A stretch of DNA of 60,825 bases, from NCBI GenBank assembly GCA_903921725.1, contig CAIXRA010000035.1, forward strand, positions 1 through 60,825, written 5' to 3'. Of this stretch, positions 1 to 7,502 are shown in pieces. This stretch comes from an uncultured Lentisphaerota bacterium. Lineage in GTDB: Bacteria > Verrucomicrobiota > Lentisphaeria > Oligosphaerales > CAITYL01. A program made the translations under genes and the position numbers. The notes under the pieces were generated by a model, which did no database searches, was not told where the DNA came from, and saw only the letters and a program-made list of their open reading frames with translations. Within the stretch, counting starts at the first letter, position 1, and every line of letters starts with the position of its first letter.

Positions 1-84
1 ATGGCCCGTTTCCGCCGCGACCCGGAGGGTTGCCATCTTTTTGGGCCGCTTTTTCCAATGTTCAGTCGTTACATCTCCCGACAT
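1..84 (-). CDS. 5' end of a gene cut by the left edge, product unknown
   Basis: Twenty-eight codons are open from an ATG at 82-84 to the window edge. The ATG is preceded by an excellent ribosome binding site, AAGGAGGCGC, at 85-94 on this strand, which is the main reason to believe the start. The first residues read MSGDVTTEHWKKRPKKMATL followed by RVAAETGH. The stretch after the Lys/Arg-rich part is faintly like the start of the sugar-binding domain of XylR/AraC-type regulators, but this rests on eight residues. No function can be assigned from what is visible. Confidence 0.5.
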   Translation of the reverse strand, partial: MSGDVTTEHWKKRPKKMATLRVAAETGH

Positions 85-158
85 GCGCCTCCTTCACATC
101 GAAAAAATCGACTCAAAATGATTGGCAGCGGACGGTATTTTTAATTCACGGATAAGCA

Positions 159-503
159 CTAAGCCACTGGTGTGTCATGCTCTCCAATAAATCGCCCGTC
201 TGGACTCATGATAAAACTGTCTGTTGCGTCTGCCGTGTAAATCGGAATGAACCCTAACAGAGGCCGCTGTGGCTCTGCCCAAAAGCTGCCGCAAACCCGA
301 ACGCCGTCATGCGGCTTGTCATCCCAAAACGCATTGAACTCAATCTGAAACTGAGTGCCGTCGGGAGTAGTGGCCTCGATATGCTCCAAACAATCGTGCG
401 ACAAACGGTCGCGCTCGACGCGCTCAACCAGCTGCGCGTAGCTCCAAGCGCGAAACTTCGCCAAGTGCTCTGACAGAATCTTGCGCATCTCGTCTTTGTG
501 CAT
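159..503 (-). CDS. small hypothetical protein, cassette-like
   Basis: A 114-residue soluble protein with no signal peptide or membrane segment. It is acidic and rich in aromatic residues and contains the short stretches EHIEATTPDGTQFQIEFNAF and IMSPDGRFIGEH. I do not recognise the family. The gene stands alone and lies upstream of the left-edge gene on the same strand. Its 5' flank carries a 33-bp element (518-550) that recurs at the same distance in front of the small gene at 15209-15496. That suggests both arrived as small mobile gene units. Start at ATG 501-503; no strong Shine-Dalgarno is visible. Confidence 0.6.
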   Translation of the reverse strand: MHKDEMRKILSEHLAKFRAWSYAQLVERVERDRLSHDCLEHIEATTPDGTQFQIEFNAFWDDKPHDGVRVCGSFWAEPQRPLLGFIPIYTADATDSFIMSPDGRFIGEHDTPVA

Positions 504-517
504 GACGCTCGAAGTGT

Positions 518-550
518 CCTACGTTATATGGACGTCCTGTCGCAAAACTC
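518..550 (-). repeat. 33-bp repeat upstream of a small gene, copy A
   Basis: Read on the minus strand it begins GAGTTTTGCGACAGGACGTC and ends ATATAACGTAGG. It matches 15511-15543 at about 28 of 33 positions. In both copies the end of the element is 14 nt from the start codon, and TCGAGC occurs in the leader. It could be a mobile promoter/leader or a recombination-site fragment. TTGAGT and TATAAC inside or next to it could act as -35/-10 with 18-bp spacing. Confidence 0.6.
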
Positions 551-810
551 AAGGTTCTGACCTGAAGCCGTCCGCGAATGCTTCATTTCAAATACTGTAC
601 CGTGCTGGAAGATGCTGTGCAACCGACGCATGTCCCGGCCATGGCCGGGATGAGCGGCCAATCGGACTTTCGGGACATGCAAAGGTTTTTTCGTCGCCCC
701 TGCGCCCTATGCGCCGGTTGCGGCACTTTTTGCCAAGGGCGGGACGGCACGGCGGCAATCCGCCAGCCGGATTGTCCCGCACGGTCGGAGCGACCTCTAT
801 TCCGGTTCCG
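551..810. other. intergenic stretch, no gene recognised
   Basis: Together with the repeat at 518-550 this fills the gap between the small gene ending at 503 and the TPR gene whose stop codon is at 811. Six-frame reading gives only arginine/proline-rich overlap frames without a ribosome binding site. No convincing terminator with a T-run is seen after the TPR gene. Confidence 0.5.
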
Positions 811-3648
811 TTACTCCCCGGCGGAGAAGAGCTTGTCGAGGCCGGGGTCGGCGGGGATGCCGAGCTCGCGGGCGCGTTTGTACCACTGCTGCGCCTCCTG
901 CAGGCGCGGCGGGTTTGAGGAAGCCAGGAGAACGGCGAGGTTGAAGGCCGTATTCTTGTCCTTCGGGTTCAGCGCCAGCGTGCGACGGAACTGCGACTCG
1001 GCCGCGTCGCGCCAGCCGAGCTGGCTGCACGCCACGCCGTAGGCCCCGTGGATTGCCGTGTCCTCCGGCCGGAGCGAGGCGGCGCGGGCGAGCATGGAGA
1101 CGGCCAGGTCGGGCTTGCTTTGGCGTACAAGCGCAAAGCCGAGCGGCAGCAGGACGTCCACATCGTCCGGATCCAGATAGAAGGCGCGGCGCAGGTAGCT
1201 CTCCGCTTCGTCCTGATTGCCGTTGCGGGAGGCCAGGATGCCGAGGCGCTTGCAGGCAAGGCGGTTGTCCGGCTGGTATTCGAGCACCTTGCGGTAGTTC
1301 CAGACGGCGGCCTCGGTCTTGCCCTGCTTCTCGGCGGAGACGCCGCCCTGCAGGAAGCCGTTGGCCATGGCGGTGCGGTCGGCGCGGCGGCGGTCATCCT
1401 CGGGGGATGCGGCGGATGCCGGCGCGGCGGAGACGGCCGGCGCGGCCGGCAGGAGGGCGAGGCGCGTCTTCATGTCCTCCACCGTCTGCTCGAGGGCCTT
1501 GCCCTTGTCGCGCTCCTGGTCGAGTTCGCGGTTGAGGTTCCGCAACTGCTCCATCATCGGCTCGCCGCCGGCGGCTCTGGCCAGCCGTTCCGCGCCGAGC
1601 GATTTCCGCGCGGCATCCAAGTCGCGGACGGTATCCTTGAGCCGCGTCTCGAGCATGACATTGTCGCCTTCCGCCTTGGTGATGCGCGTCATGAGCGCGG
1701 CCATCGCCGCCTGCACGTCGCCCTTGCCGGGGAGCAGCCCCTCCGTGACGGTGATCCGGTCGCGGGCCAGCTTCAGGTCCGCCTCGAGCGTCTTGACCTT
1801 TTCCTGGTTGTCCGCCAACGCCTTTGTCTGGGCGGCGGCTACTTTTTCGAGCGATTCGATCTTCTCCAGGCTGCTTTTGGCAAGCGGCAGCCCCTGTTCA
1901 TATTTCGCCTTGACGGCGCCAAGTTCCACCGCCGCGGCGGCGCCGGTCTTCCGGGCCGCGTCCAGGTCGCGGGTGAGCTCCTCAATCCTGATGTCGCCGG
2001 CCTGCTTCTGGCCGACGGCGGAGAGGGCGGCGGCCTGTTCGGCATTTTTCTTCTGGAGCACGTCCAGCTCCCGGTTGAGCCGGCCGTTGTCGTCGTCGAA
2101 TTTATTCAGCTGTCCGGCGGCGGATGTGAGGAGGGCGGCCTGTTCGGCATTCTTTTTCTGAAGCGCGTCCAGCTGACGGTTGAGCCGGCCGTTGTCGTCA
2201 TCAAATTTGTTCAGCTGTCCGGCGGCGGCGGAGAGGGCGGCGGCCTGTTCGGCATTTTTCTTCTGGAGCACGTCAGCCTGCCGGTTGAGCCGGCCGTTGT
2301 CGTCGTCAAATTTGTTCAGCTGTTCGACGGCGTCGGCGATCAGCCTTTCCTTTTCCACAAGCGTCTTCTTCACGGCATCGGCCGCCTCGCGGGCCTTCTT
2401 CAATTCCACCTCGTACTGGGCGAGCAGCGCGGCGGCGGGTTCGCCTTCCTTGACGGCGCGCTTGGCCACGGCCTCGCGCAGCGCCACCTCCAGCTTTGCA
2501 TTCTCCCTGCCGAGCGATTCCATCTCCGTGCGGAGTGCGGCGAGCACTTTTTCATCCTTCGCCTGCTGCTTTTTTCGCGCATTCTCCTCCAGCTTCGCCT
2601 TCTCCATGCCGAATGATTCCACCTCCGCGCGGAGTACGGCGATCACTTTTTCATCCTTTACCTGCTGCTTTTTCCGTGCGTCCTCCTCGAGCTTCGCCTT
2701 CTCCCTGCCGAACGATTCCGCTTCCTCGCGGAGTGCGGCAAGCGTCTTCTCGTCCTTCGCCTGCTGCTTTTTCCGGGCATCCGCCTCCTTGCGGAGGACG
2801 GCGACGGCATCCTCCCGCGCCGCCAGCTCCGTCTTTGCGGTCCGCAACGCCGCCGCCAGCGGCTTCGCCTCCGCTTCGGCCCGTTCGCGGGCGATGGAGG
2901 CGTCCCTAAGCTGGGAGGAAAGGCGCGCCACGGACGCCTTGTACTCTTTTTCGCCCCGCTCGAGTTCCGCCTTGGCCGCAAGGGTCACATCCAGCGTCTG
3001 CTGCAGTTCGGCGTGTTTCTGCTTCAGGCCGCTCTCGGAACGGAGCCCCTCCACTTCGGCCTTCAGTTTTTCCTCGCGCTGGACGGCGGCGAGCCCGGCC
3101 TGGCGGAGCGCCGCGTTCTCCTGGAGGATGCGGTCCGTGTCGGCCGCTGAGGCGACCTTGGCTGCGGCTTCGCTCCGCGCCTGCTCCAGCGACTTTTCCG
3201 CCAGCTCCAACCGCTTCTTCAACTCCCCCTCGCTTCGGGACAGTTCGCGGAGACGGGCGTCCTGACTCTGGGTCAGGGATACCAGATTCTCCTTGGAAAG
3301 CGAGACGCTTTTGGCGGCGACCACCGCCTCCAGGCGGCGGATGTGCTCCCGGCAGTAGTTCATGCGGTAGTCGAGCAGGGAGGGGTTCCAGTCGGAATAC
3401 CGCGTCTGAACCTTGACGAACACGGCCAGCGCCTCGCGGTACAGATCCAGCGCCAGCACCTGGTTGCCGGCCGTCTCGATCCTGGAAGCCTCTTCATATT
3501 TCAGATAGCCGCCCATCCACATTTCGCGGGCGAGATCCTCCCCGCTGCGGGCGGCCAGCAACGGCGCGGCCGACGCGAGAAAGAGCGCCAGGGCCAGGCA
3601 GAAAGCCGTGCGGAATGCGCCGGCGGATGCGGGATGTTTTGTTTTCAT
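811..3648 (-). CDS. exported coiled-coil protein with C-terminal TPR repeats
   Basis: From ATG 3648 the protein has 945 residues. An N-terminal signal peptide ends near PLLAA. A long Ala/Lys/Glu coiled coil follows, and the last 170 residues hold tetratricopeptide repeats (for example AVWNYRKVLEYQPDN and ESYLRRAFYLDPDD). Two blocks of near-identical tandem repeats, three copies each, sit in the coil. Upstream in-frame starts exist (ATG at 3669, GTG at 3687); 3648 is chosen because it gives a normal signal peptide. A promoter at 3698-3725 fits either ATG. It is likely a periplasmic or surface scaffold. The TPR part suggests protein-protein contacts, but no enzyme domain is present and the true role is unknown. 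Confidence 0.85.
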   Translation of the reverse strand: MKTKHPASAGAFRTAFCLALALFLASAAPLLAARSGEDLAREMWMGGYLKYEEASRIETAGNQVLALDLYREALAVFVKVQTRYSDWNPSLLDYRMNYCREHIRRLEAVVAAKSVSLSKENLVSLTQSQDARLRELSRSEGELKKRLELAEKSLEQARSEAAAKVASAADTDRILQENAALRQAGLAAVQREEKLKAEVEGLRSESGLKQKHAELQQTLDVTLAAKAELERGEKEYKASVARLSSQLRDASIARERAEAEAKPLAAALRTAKTELAAREDAVAVLRKEADARKKQQAKDEKTLAALREEAESFGREKAKLEEDARKKQQVKDEKVIAVLRAEVESFGMEKAKLEENARKKQQAKDEKVLAALRTEMESLGRENAKLEVALREAVAKRAVKEGEPAAALLAQYEVELKKAREAADAVKKTLVEKERLIADAVEQLNKFDDDNGRLNRQADVLQKKNAEQAAALSAAAGQLNKFDDDNGRLNRQLDALQKKNAEQAALLTSAAGQLNKFDDDNGRLNRELDVLQKKNAEQAAALSAVGQKQAGDIRIEELTRDLDAARKTGAAAAVELGAVKAKYEQGLPLAKSSLEKIESLEKVAAAQTKALADNQEKVKTLEADLKLARDRITVTEGLLPGKGDVQAAMAALMTRITKAEGDNVMLETRLKDTVRDLDAARKSLGAERLARAAGGEPMMEQLRNLNRELDQERDKGKALEQTVEDMKTRLALLPAAPAVSAAPASAASPEDDRRRADRTAMANGFLQGGVSAEKQGKTEAAVWNYRKVLEYQPDNRLACKRLGILASRNGNQDEAESYLRRAFYLDPDDVDVLLPLGFALVRQSKPDLAVSMLARAASLRPEDTAIHGAYGVACSQLGWRDAAESQFRRTLALNPKDKNTAFNLAVLLASSNPPRLQEAQQWYKRARELGIPADPGLDKLFSAGE
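2027..2335 (-). repeat. three tandem 102-108 bp in-gene repeats
   Basis: The block encodes three copies of a 34-36 residue unit containing QLNKFDDDNGRLNR and LQKKNAEQAA. The identical DNA string ttcggcattttt/cttctggagc recurs with a period of 102-108 bp. Copies differ at a few codons (RQAD, RQLD, RELD). The unit length suits an in-register extension of a coiled coil, and the near-identity suggests recent duplication or gene conversion. Confidence 0.85.
2499..2790 (-). repeat. three tandem 93-99 bp in-gene repeats
   Basis: This is a second and unrelated triplicate block of the same gene. The unit is about 31-33 residues: ARKKQQAKDEK, then a variable ALREEAES stretch, then FGREKAKLEE. Copies carry AKDEKTLAAL, VKDEKVIAVL and AKDEKVLAAL. 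Together with the block at 2027-2335, repeat expansion accounts for roughly a fifth of the coil length. Confidence 0.8.
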
Positions 3649-3697
3649 GGAAACCTGCGTTTGCGGCATTATGTTCTCGTGCTTCACGCCGCCTTGT

Positions 3698-3725
3698 AGA
3701 GTAATGAAACTTTCGGATTAGTCAA
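3698..3725 (-). promoter_or_regulatory. sigma70-type promoter for the TPR gene
   Basis: On the minus strand TTGACT (3720-3725) is followed after 16 bp by TACTCT (3698-3703). A start site near 3691 would leave a leader of about 20-40 nt before ATG 3669 or 3648, and would exclude the GTG at 3687 as the main start. Confidence 0.55.
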
Positions 3726-3789
3726 GCCTTAGGTACCCGCATCAGGATTTGCGCGGGGGGCGCCGAAAAACCGGCGCAGGCAAGCCGCC

Positions 3790-4470
3790 ATGACGACACC
3801 CTCCCCGAAACTCACGCAGCGCCTGTGGTTCCGGATCACCGCCGCACTCTCCGCCGCCGCAATCCTCGCCTGCGGGGTCGTCTTGTGGCGGCTGGACGGC
3901 TTGGCGCGCAACGCCTGCATCCGGACTGCGGAACAGGAATTCGGCCTGCGGCTCGATCTGGGCGCGGCGAACTTTTCCCCTTGGAGCGGCAGGCTGGAGA
4001 TGCGCGACATCACCGTCCACAACCCGCCGAAGTTCAACCGAGGCGTCCTGCTGGCCGTCTCCGAACTCTCCGCCGACCTTGATGTCTGGGATTCCATCCG
4101 GCACCGCCGGCTGCACATGAGGACGCTCAGCGTCAAGGTCGCCGAAGCGGACTACGAGGTGCTGGAACATGGCGCAACCAATCTGGACCGCCTCCTGGCA
4201 CCCCGCCCCAACAGCAGCGCGCGCTTCCCCGTCATCGACCGGCTTTCGGTGAGCATGGGCACCGTCCATGTGCAGAACGAGAGCCTCCAGCCGCCGGTTC
4301 GTTTCTCGCTCGCCCTGGCCATCCACGACCGTTCCGCTTTCGGCGTTGACACGCCCGCCAAGCTGCAGGCGTTCATCGCGCAGGAAATCTGCCCCGCCAT
4401 CCGGAACGAGGCCGCCGAACAGCAGAAGCAGACCCCGAATTCCGGGCTTCTCGATTTTCTACCCCGATAG
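3790..4470 (+). CDS. AsmA/DUF748-like membrane-anchored protein
   Basis: A 226-residue protein with one N-terminal membrane anchor (about residues 13-33, ITAALSAAAILACGVVLW). The following domain runs EFGLRLDLGAANFSPWSGRL, then EMRDITVHNPPKF. This is typical of the start of AsmA-family and DUF748 proteins, which help outer-membrane lipid and protein homeostasis from the inner membrane. It is far shorter than full AsmA proteins, so only the first repeat-like module is present. It is divergent from the TPR gene, and its stop lies 46 bp before pyrE, so the two are probably cotranscribed. Confidence 0.65.
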   Translation: MTTPSPKLTQRLWFRITAALSAAAILACGVVLWRLDGLARNACIRTAEQEFGLRLDLGAANFSPWSGRLEMRDITVHNPPKFNRGVLLAVSELSADLDVWDSIRHRRLHMRTLSVKVAEADYEVLEHGATNLDRLLAPRPNSSARFPVIDRLSVSMGTVHVQNESLQPPVRFSLALAIHDRSAFGVDTPAKLQAFIAQEICPAIRNEAAEQQKQTPNSGLLDFLPR

Positions 4471-4516
4471 GCGCACCGACGGCACCGCCGTCCCGAACAC
4501 AAGGACACACGGAACC

Positions 4517-5089
4517 ATGATGACCGAAACCGACGCACTGAACGCCTTCTACGAGACCAAGTCCCTGCTCAAGGGCCATTTCCTGCTCCGCAGCGGCCTG
4601 CACAGCGACCACTTCTTCCAGTGCGCGCTCGTGCTCCAGCACACCCGCATCGCCGAACAGCTCTGCGCTGCGCTGGCCGCCCGCTTCAAGGGGGAGAAAA
4701 TTGACACCGTCATCTCCCCGGCCATCGGCGGCATCGTCGTCGGCCAGGAAGTCGGCCGCGCCCTCGGCGTCCGCGCCATCTTTGCGGAGAAGGACGAGCA
4801 GTCGAATCTGCTCCTGCGCCGCGGCTTCACCATCGCCAAGGGCGAGCGCATCCTCATCGCGGAGGACGTGGTGACCAAGGGCGGCCGCGTCCAGCAGACG
4901 ATCGACCTGGTCCGCCAGCACGGCGGCGTGGTCGTCGGCGTCGGCGTCATCGTAGACCGCAGCGGCGGCGGCGCGGCGTTCGACGTGCCGATGCAGAGCC
5001 TGGTCAAGCTCACCTTCCCGACCCACAAGCCGGAGGAGTGCCCGATGTGCAAGGCCGGCTCCACCGCCGAAAAGCCGGGATCGAAATAA
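4517..5089 (+). CDS. pyrE: orotate phosphoribosyltransferase
   Basis: A 190-residue cytosolic enzyme that joins orotate to PRPP to make OMP in pyrimidine synthesis. The PRPP-binding loop is clear (RILIAEDVVTKGGR), as are the N-terminal GHFLLRSGLHSDHF and the ISPAIGGIVVGQEVGRAL stretches of the family. Length is normal for PyrE. Two adjacent ATGs (4517 and 4520) are possible starts; longer upstream reading in this frame is low-complexity. The C-terminal CPMCKAG tail is a common extra in some bacterial orthologues. Confidence 0.93.
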   Translation: MMTETDALNAFYETKSLLKGHFLLRSGLHSDHFFQCALVLQHTRIAEQLCAALAARFKGEKIDTVISPAIGGIVVGQEVGRALGVRAIFAEKDEQSNLLLRRGFTIAKGERILIAEDVVTKGGRVQQTIDLVRQHGGVVVGVGVIVDRSGGGAAFDVPMQSLVKLTFPTHKPEECPMCKAGSTAEKPGSK

Positions 5090-5242
5090 GTACTTATCCG
5101 GCGTGGCGGCATGACGGGGGGGGGCGGAGGGCGCGCTTCCTGTTGACCGGCGCAGCGGACGGCTGTGGAACCATCCCGCGCGGCGGCTGTCCAAGCCGTC
5201 GCCGTCTTTCCGCCACGCCACTCCAAACAGGGAGAGCCGCCC

Positions 5243-7228
5243 ATGCGCGCCACCGTTCCCCGCGCCCTTGCCGCCGCCCTGATGCTCGCCGCCACCACCA
5301 TGTCGGCGGCGGACGGCCGCGGCATGGAAATGCCGGACAGGGCACGCATGGAAAAAATCCCCCCGGGCGTGGGCAACACCGCCGCCCCGGACGGAAAGCC
5401 GCATGCATTCACATTCGGCGGGCCGGGAAACTCCCAGTTCCTGCTCGACGGGAAGCCTTTCCAGATTCGCAGTGCCGAAGTCCACCCGCAGCGCATCCCG
5501 GCCGAATATTGGCGCCACCGCCTGCGTCAGGCCAAGGCGATGGGGCTGAACACCATCTCCATCTACATCATGTGGGCCGGCTTCGAGCAGCCCGACGGCT
5601 CCTTCGACTTCAAGACCGGCAGCAACGCCCTCGCGACATTCCTTCGCATCAGCAAAGAAGAGAAAATTTGGGTTCTGATGCGTCCCGGCCCCTATGTCTG
5701 CGCCGAATGGGACTTCGGCGGCATCCCCAACCGCCTGCTCAAGGATCCCAACGCCAAAATCCGCACCATCACCGACAAGAATTATGTTGCCGGCGCCACC
5801 GCCTACATGAAACACGTCGCCGATATCTCCCGCCCTTTCCTCGCGAAAAACGGCGGCACCATCCTCATGGTCGCGCTGGACAACGAATTCGGCTCCTGGC
5901 CCCGCCGCCACGAGCGCAACTACCTCGAGTGGCTCCGCGATTTTTGGGTGAAGGAAGGGTTCGGCCCCTTCTTCACCTGCGACGGCCCCGCTGACTCCTT
6001 CCTGGATAACGTCACCCTGCCGGGAGTGGCCGTCGGGCTTGATCCCGGCGAGAACGAAGCGGCTTTCAACATCGCCCGCAAACACGCCGTCAACGCCCCC
6101 GTGTTCTGTTCGGAAATTTATCCGGGCTGGATTCGCCACTGGGGCGAAGGCAACTGGACCCCTTCCGACAAAACAGCCGTCGTCGATTGGCTCATGAAAC
6201 AAGGGTACTCCTTCAGCTTCTACGTCCTCACCGGCGGAACCACCTTCGGGTTCAATTCCGGCGCCAACAATTTCGGCACCGGCTACGAGCCCGATTTGAC
6301 CAGCTACGACTTCGGCGCCCCGCTGGACGAACAGGGGCGCGTCACCAAGGCCTTCCACGACTACCGCAACATCATCGCCCGTCATCTCGGGCAGGCCGGC
6401 CAAAAACTGCCTCCCGTCGAGGCCGACATCCCCGCGATGGAAATACCGTCCTTCACTCCTGTGCGCATTGCCGGCCTCTGGGACCGCATTCCAGGCAGGC
6501 CGTCCTTGGTCAAGGCGGAACCTGTCTGCTTTGAATCCTTCGACCAAAACCAGGGCATCGCCGTCTATTCCGTCATCGTGCCCGCCGGCCCCGAAGCGAA
6601 GCTCGAGTGGGCGAACCTTCATGACTACGCCCACTTTTACCTCGACGGCCAATTCATAGGCCCCCTCGACCGCCGTGTGGGCCCCGCCAACCATCTGCGC
6701 CTGCCGGCCCGAACAAAACCCGTGAAACTGGAAGTGCTGGTCGAAGCCATGGGGCACATCAATTATACAACCCACACCAACTCCGCGGCAGGCATGGAAG
6801 CCGACCGCAAGGGCCTGTACGGCACGGTGAAACTTGACGGCACACCCCTAAAGGATTGGAGCATCGCCGTGCTTCCGCTAAGGACCGCCGACATCGCCGG
6901 CGCGAAACCCGCGGCCGCCCCCTCCGCGCGCCGCGGCTCGCACTTCCGCGCCACCATCACGCTCAAGGATGCGCCCAAAGACACCTTTTTCGACATGTCG
7001 AAATATGAAAAGGGCGTCGTCTGGGTGAACGGACACAACCTCGGCCGCTATTGGCATGTCGGCCCCCAATTGCGCCTCTATTGCCCCGCCTCCTGGTTGA
7101 AACCGGGTGAAAACACCATCGACATCCTTGACTTGGAAATGACCGAACCCCGCCCCCTCCGCGGCTGCCACGAACGAAATTTCGAGAACATCAACAAGGA
7201 CACCCGCAACACCGACAACCAGTGGTAA
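5243..7228 (+). CDS. secreted beta-galactosidase, GH35
   Basis: A 661-residue secreted retaining glycosidase. The signal peptide (MRATVPRALAAALMLAATTM) follows a GGAGAG site 7 nt before ATG 5243, which decides the start. The GH35 barrel shows the hallmark RPGPYVCAEWDFGGIPN. The proton donor is the Glu in VALDNEFGSW (family form ENEYGS), and the nucleophile is the Glu in CSEIYPGWIRHWGE. C-terminal jelly-roll domains contain the usual VWVNGHNLGRYW. It probably removes terminal beta-galactose from host or plant glycans. No promoter is obvious between pyrE and this gene, and the 154-bp gap contains a run of eight G. Confidence 0.93.
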   Translation: MRATVPRALAAALMLAATTMSAADGRGMEMPDRARMEKIPPGVGNTAAPDGKPHAFTFGGPGNSQFLLDGKPFQIRSAEVHPQRIPAEYWRHRLRQAKAMGLNTISIYIMWAGFEQPDGSFDFKTGSNALATFLRISKEEKIWVLMRPGPYVCAEWDFGGIPNRLLKDPNAKIRTITDKNYVAGATAYMKHVADISRPFLAKNGGTILMVALDNEFGSWPRRHERNYLEWLRDFWVKEGFGPFFTCDGPADSFLDNVTLPGVAVGLDPGENEAAFNIARKHAVNAPVFCSEIYPGWIRHWGEGNWTPSDKTAVVDWLMKQGYSFSFYVLTGGTTFGFNSGANNFGTGYEPDLTSYDFGAPLDEQGRVTKAFHDYRNIIARHLGQAGQKLPPVEADIPAMEIPSFTPVRIAGLWDRIPGRPSLVKAEPVCFESFDQNQGIAVYSVIVPAGPEAKLEWANLHDYAHFYLDGQFIGPLDRRVGPANHLRLPARTKPVKLEVLVEAMGHINYTTHTNSAAGMEADRKGLYGTVKLDGTPLKDWSIAVLPLRTADIAGAKPAAAPSARRGSHFRATITLKDAPKDTFFDMSKYEKGVVWVNGHNLGRYWHVGPQLRLYCPASWLKPGENTIDILDLEMTEPRPLRGCHERNFENINKDTRNTDNQW

Positions 7229-7390
7229 TGTCCTCGCCCACGCCTCCCATCCACCGCCGACAATAGCCGCCGGACAGCCCATCCGTTGCTTTTGCCGTCA
7301 GTACCCGATTTGCGTGGCTTCATCCAAACCCTCCTTTATGACCATTCTGAAAAATCATTGACGTTTTCAAAAACGGTTCCCTGTCAGCCG

Positions 7391-7437
7391 ATTCCATGGT
7401 ATTTTTCATGATGCTTTTTTAGTCGGAACCATGGAAT
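7391..7437. promoter_or_regulatory. inverted repeat upstream of the GH123 gene
   Basis: ATTCCATGG (7391-7399) is repeated in inverted form as CCATGGAAT (7429-7437), centre to centre 38 bp. Just upstream, at about 7362-7376, lies a further small palindrome, CGTTTT-CA-AAAACG. Both are in the 274-bp AT-richer gap before ATG 7503 and may be regulator binding sites. No matching regulator gene is in the window. Confidence 0.4.
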
Positions 7438-7502
7438 ATCCTGGTGCCTTTCCTTAATTTGCAGACATAGGTACATTCCCAATCATTACACGGAGTATCC
7501 TC

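Noticed and set aside
1048..2616. A 522-codon plus-strand frame opposite the TPR gene.
   Set aside because: It is a shadow of the coiled-coil gene: no signal, no ribosome site, composition set by the antisense codons.
4373..6775. An 800-codon minus-strand frame opposite pyrE and GH35.
   Set aside because: Both plus-strand proteins have clear catalytic motifs; the minus frame has no recognisable domain.
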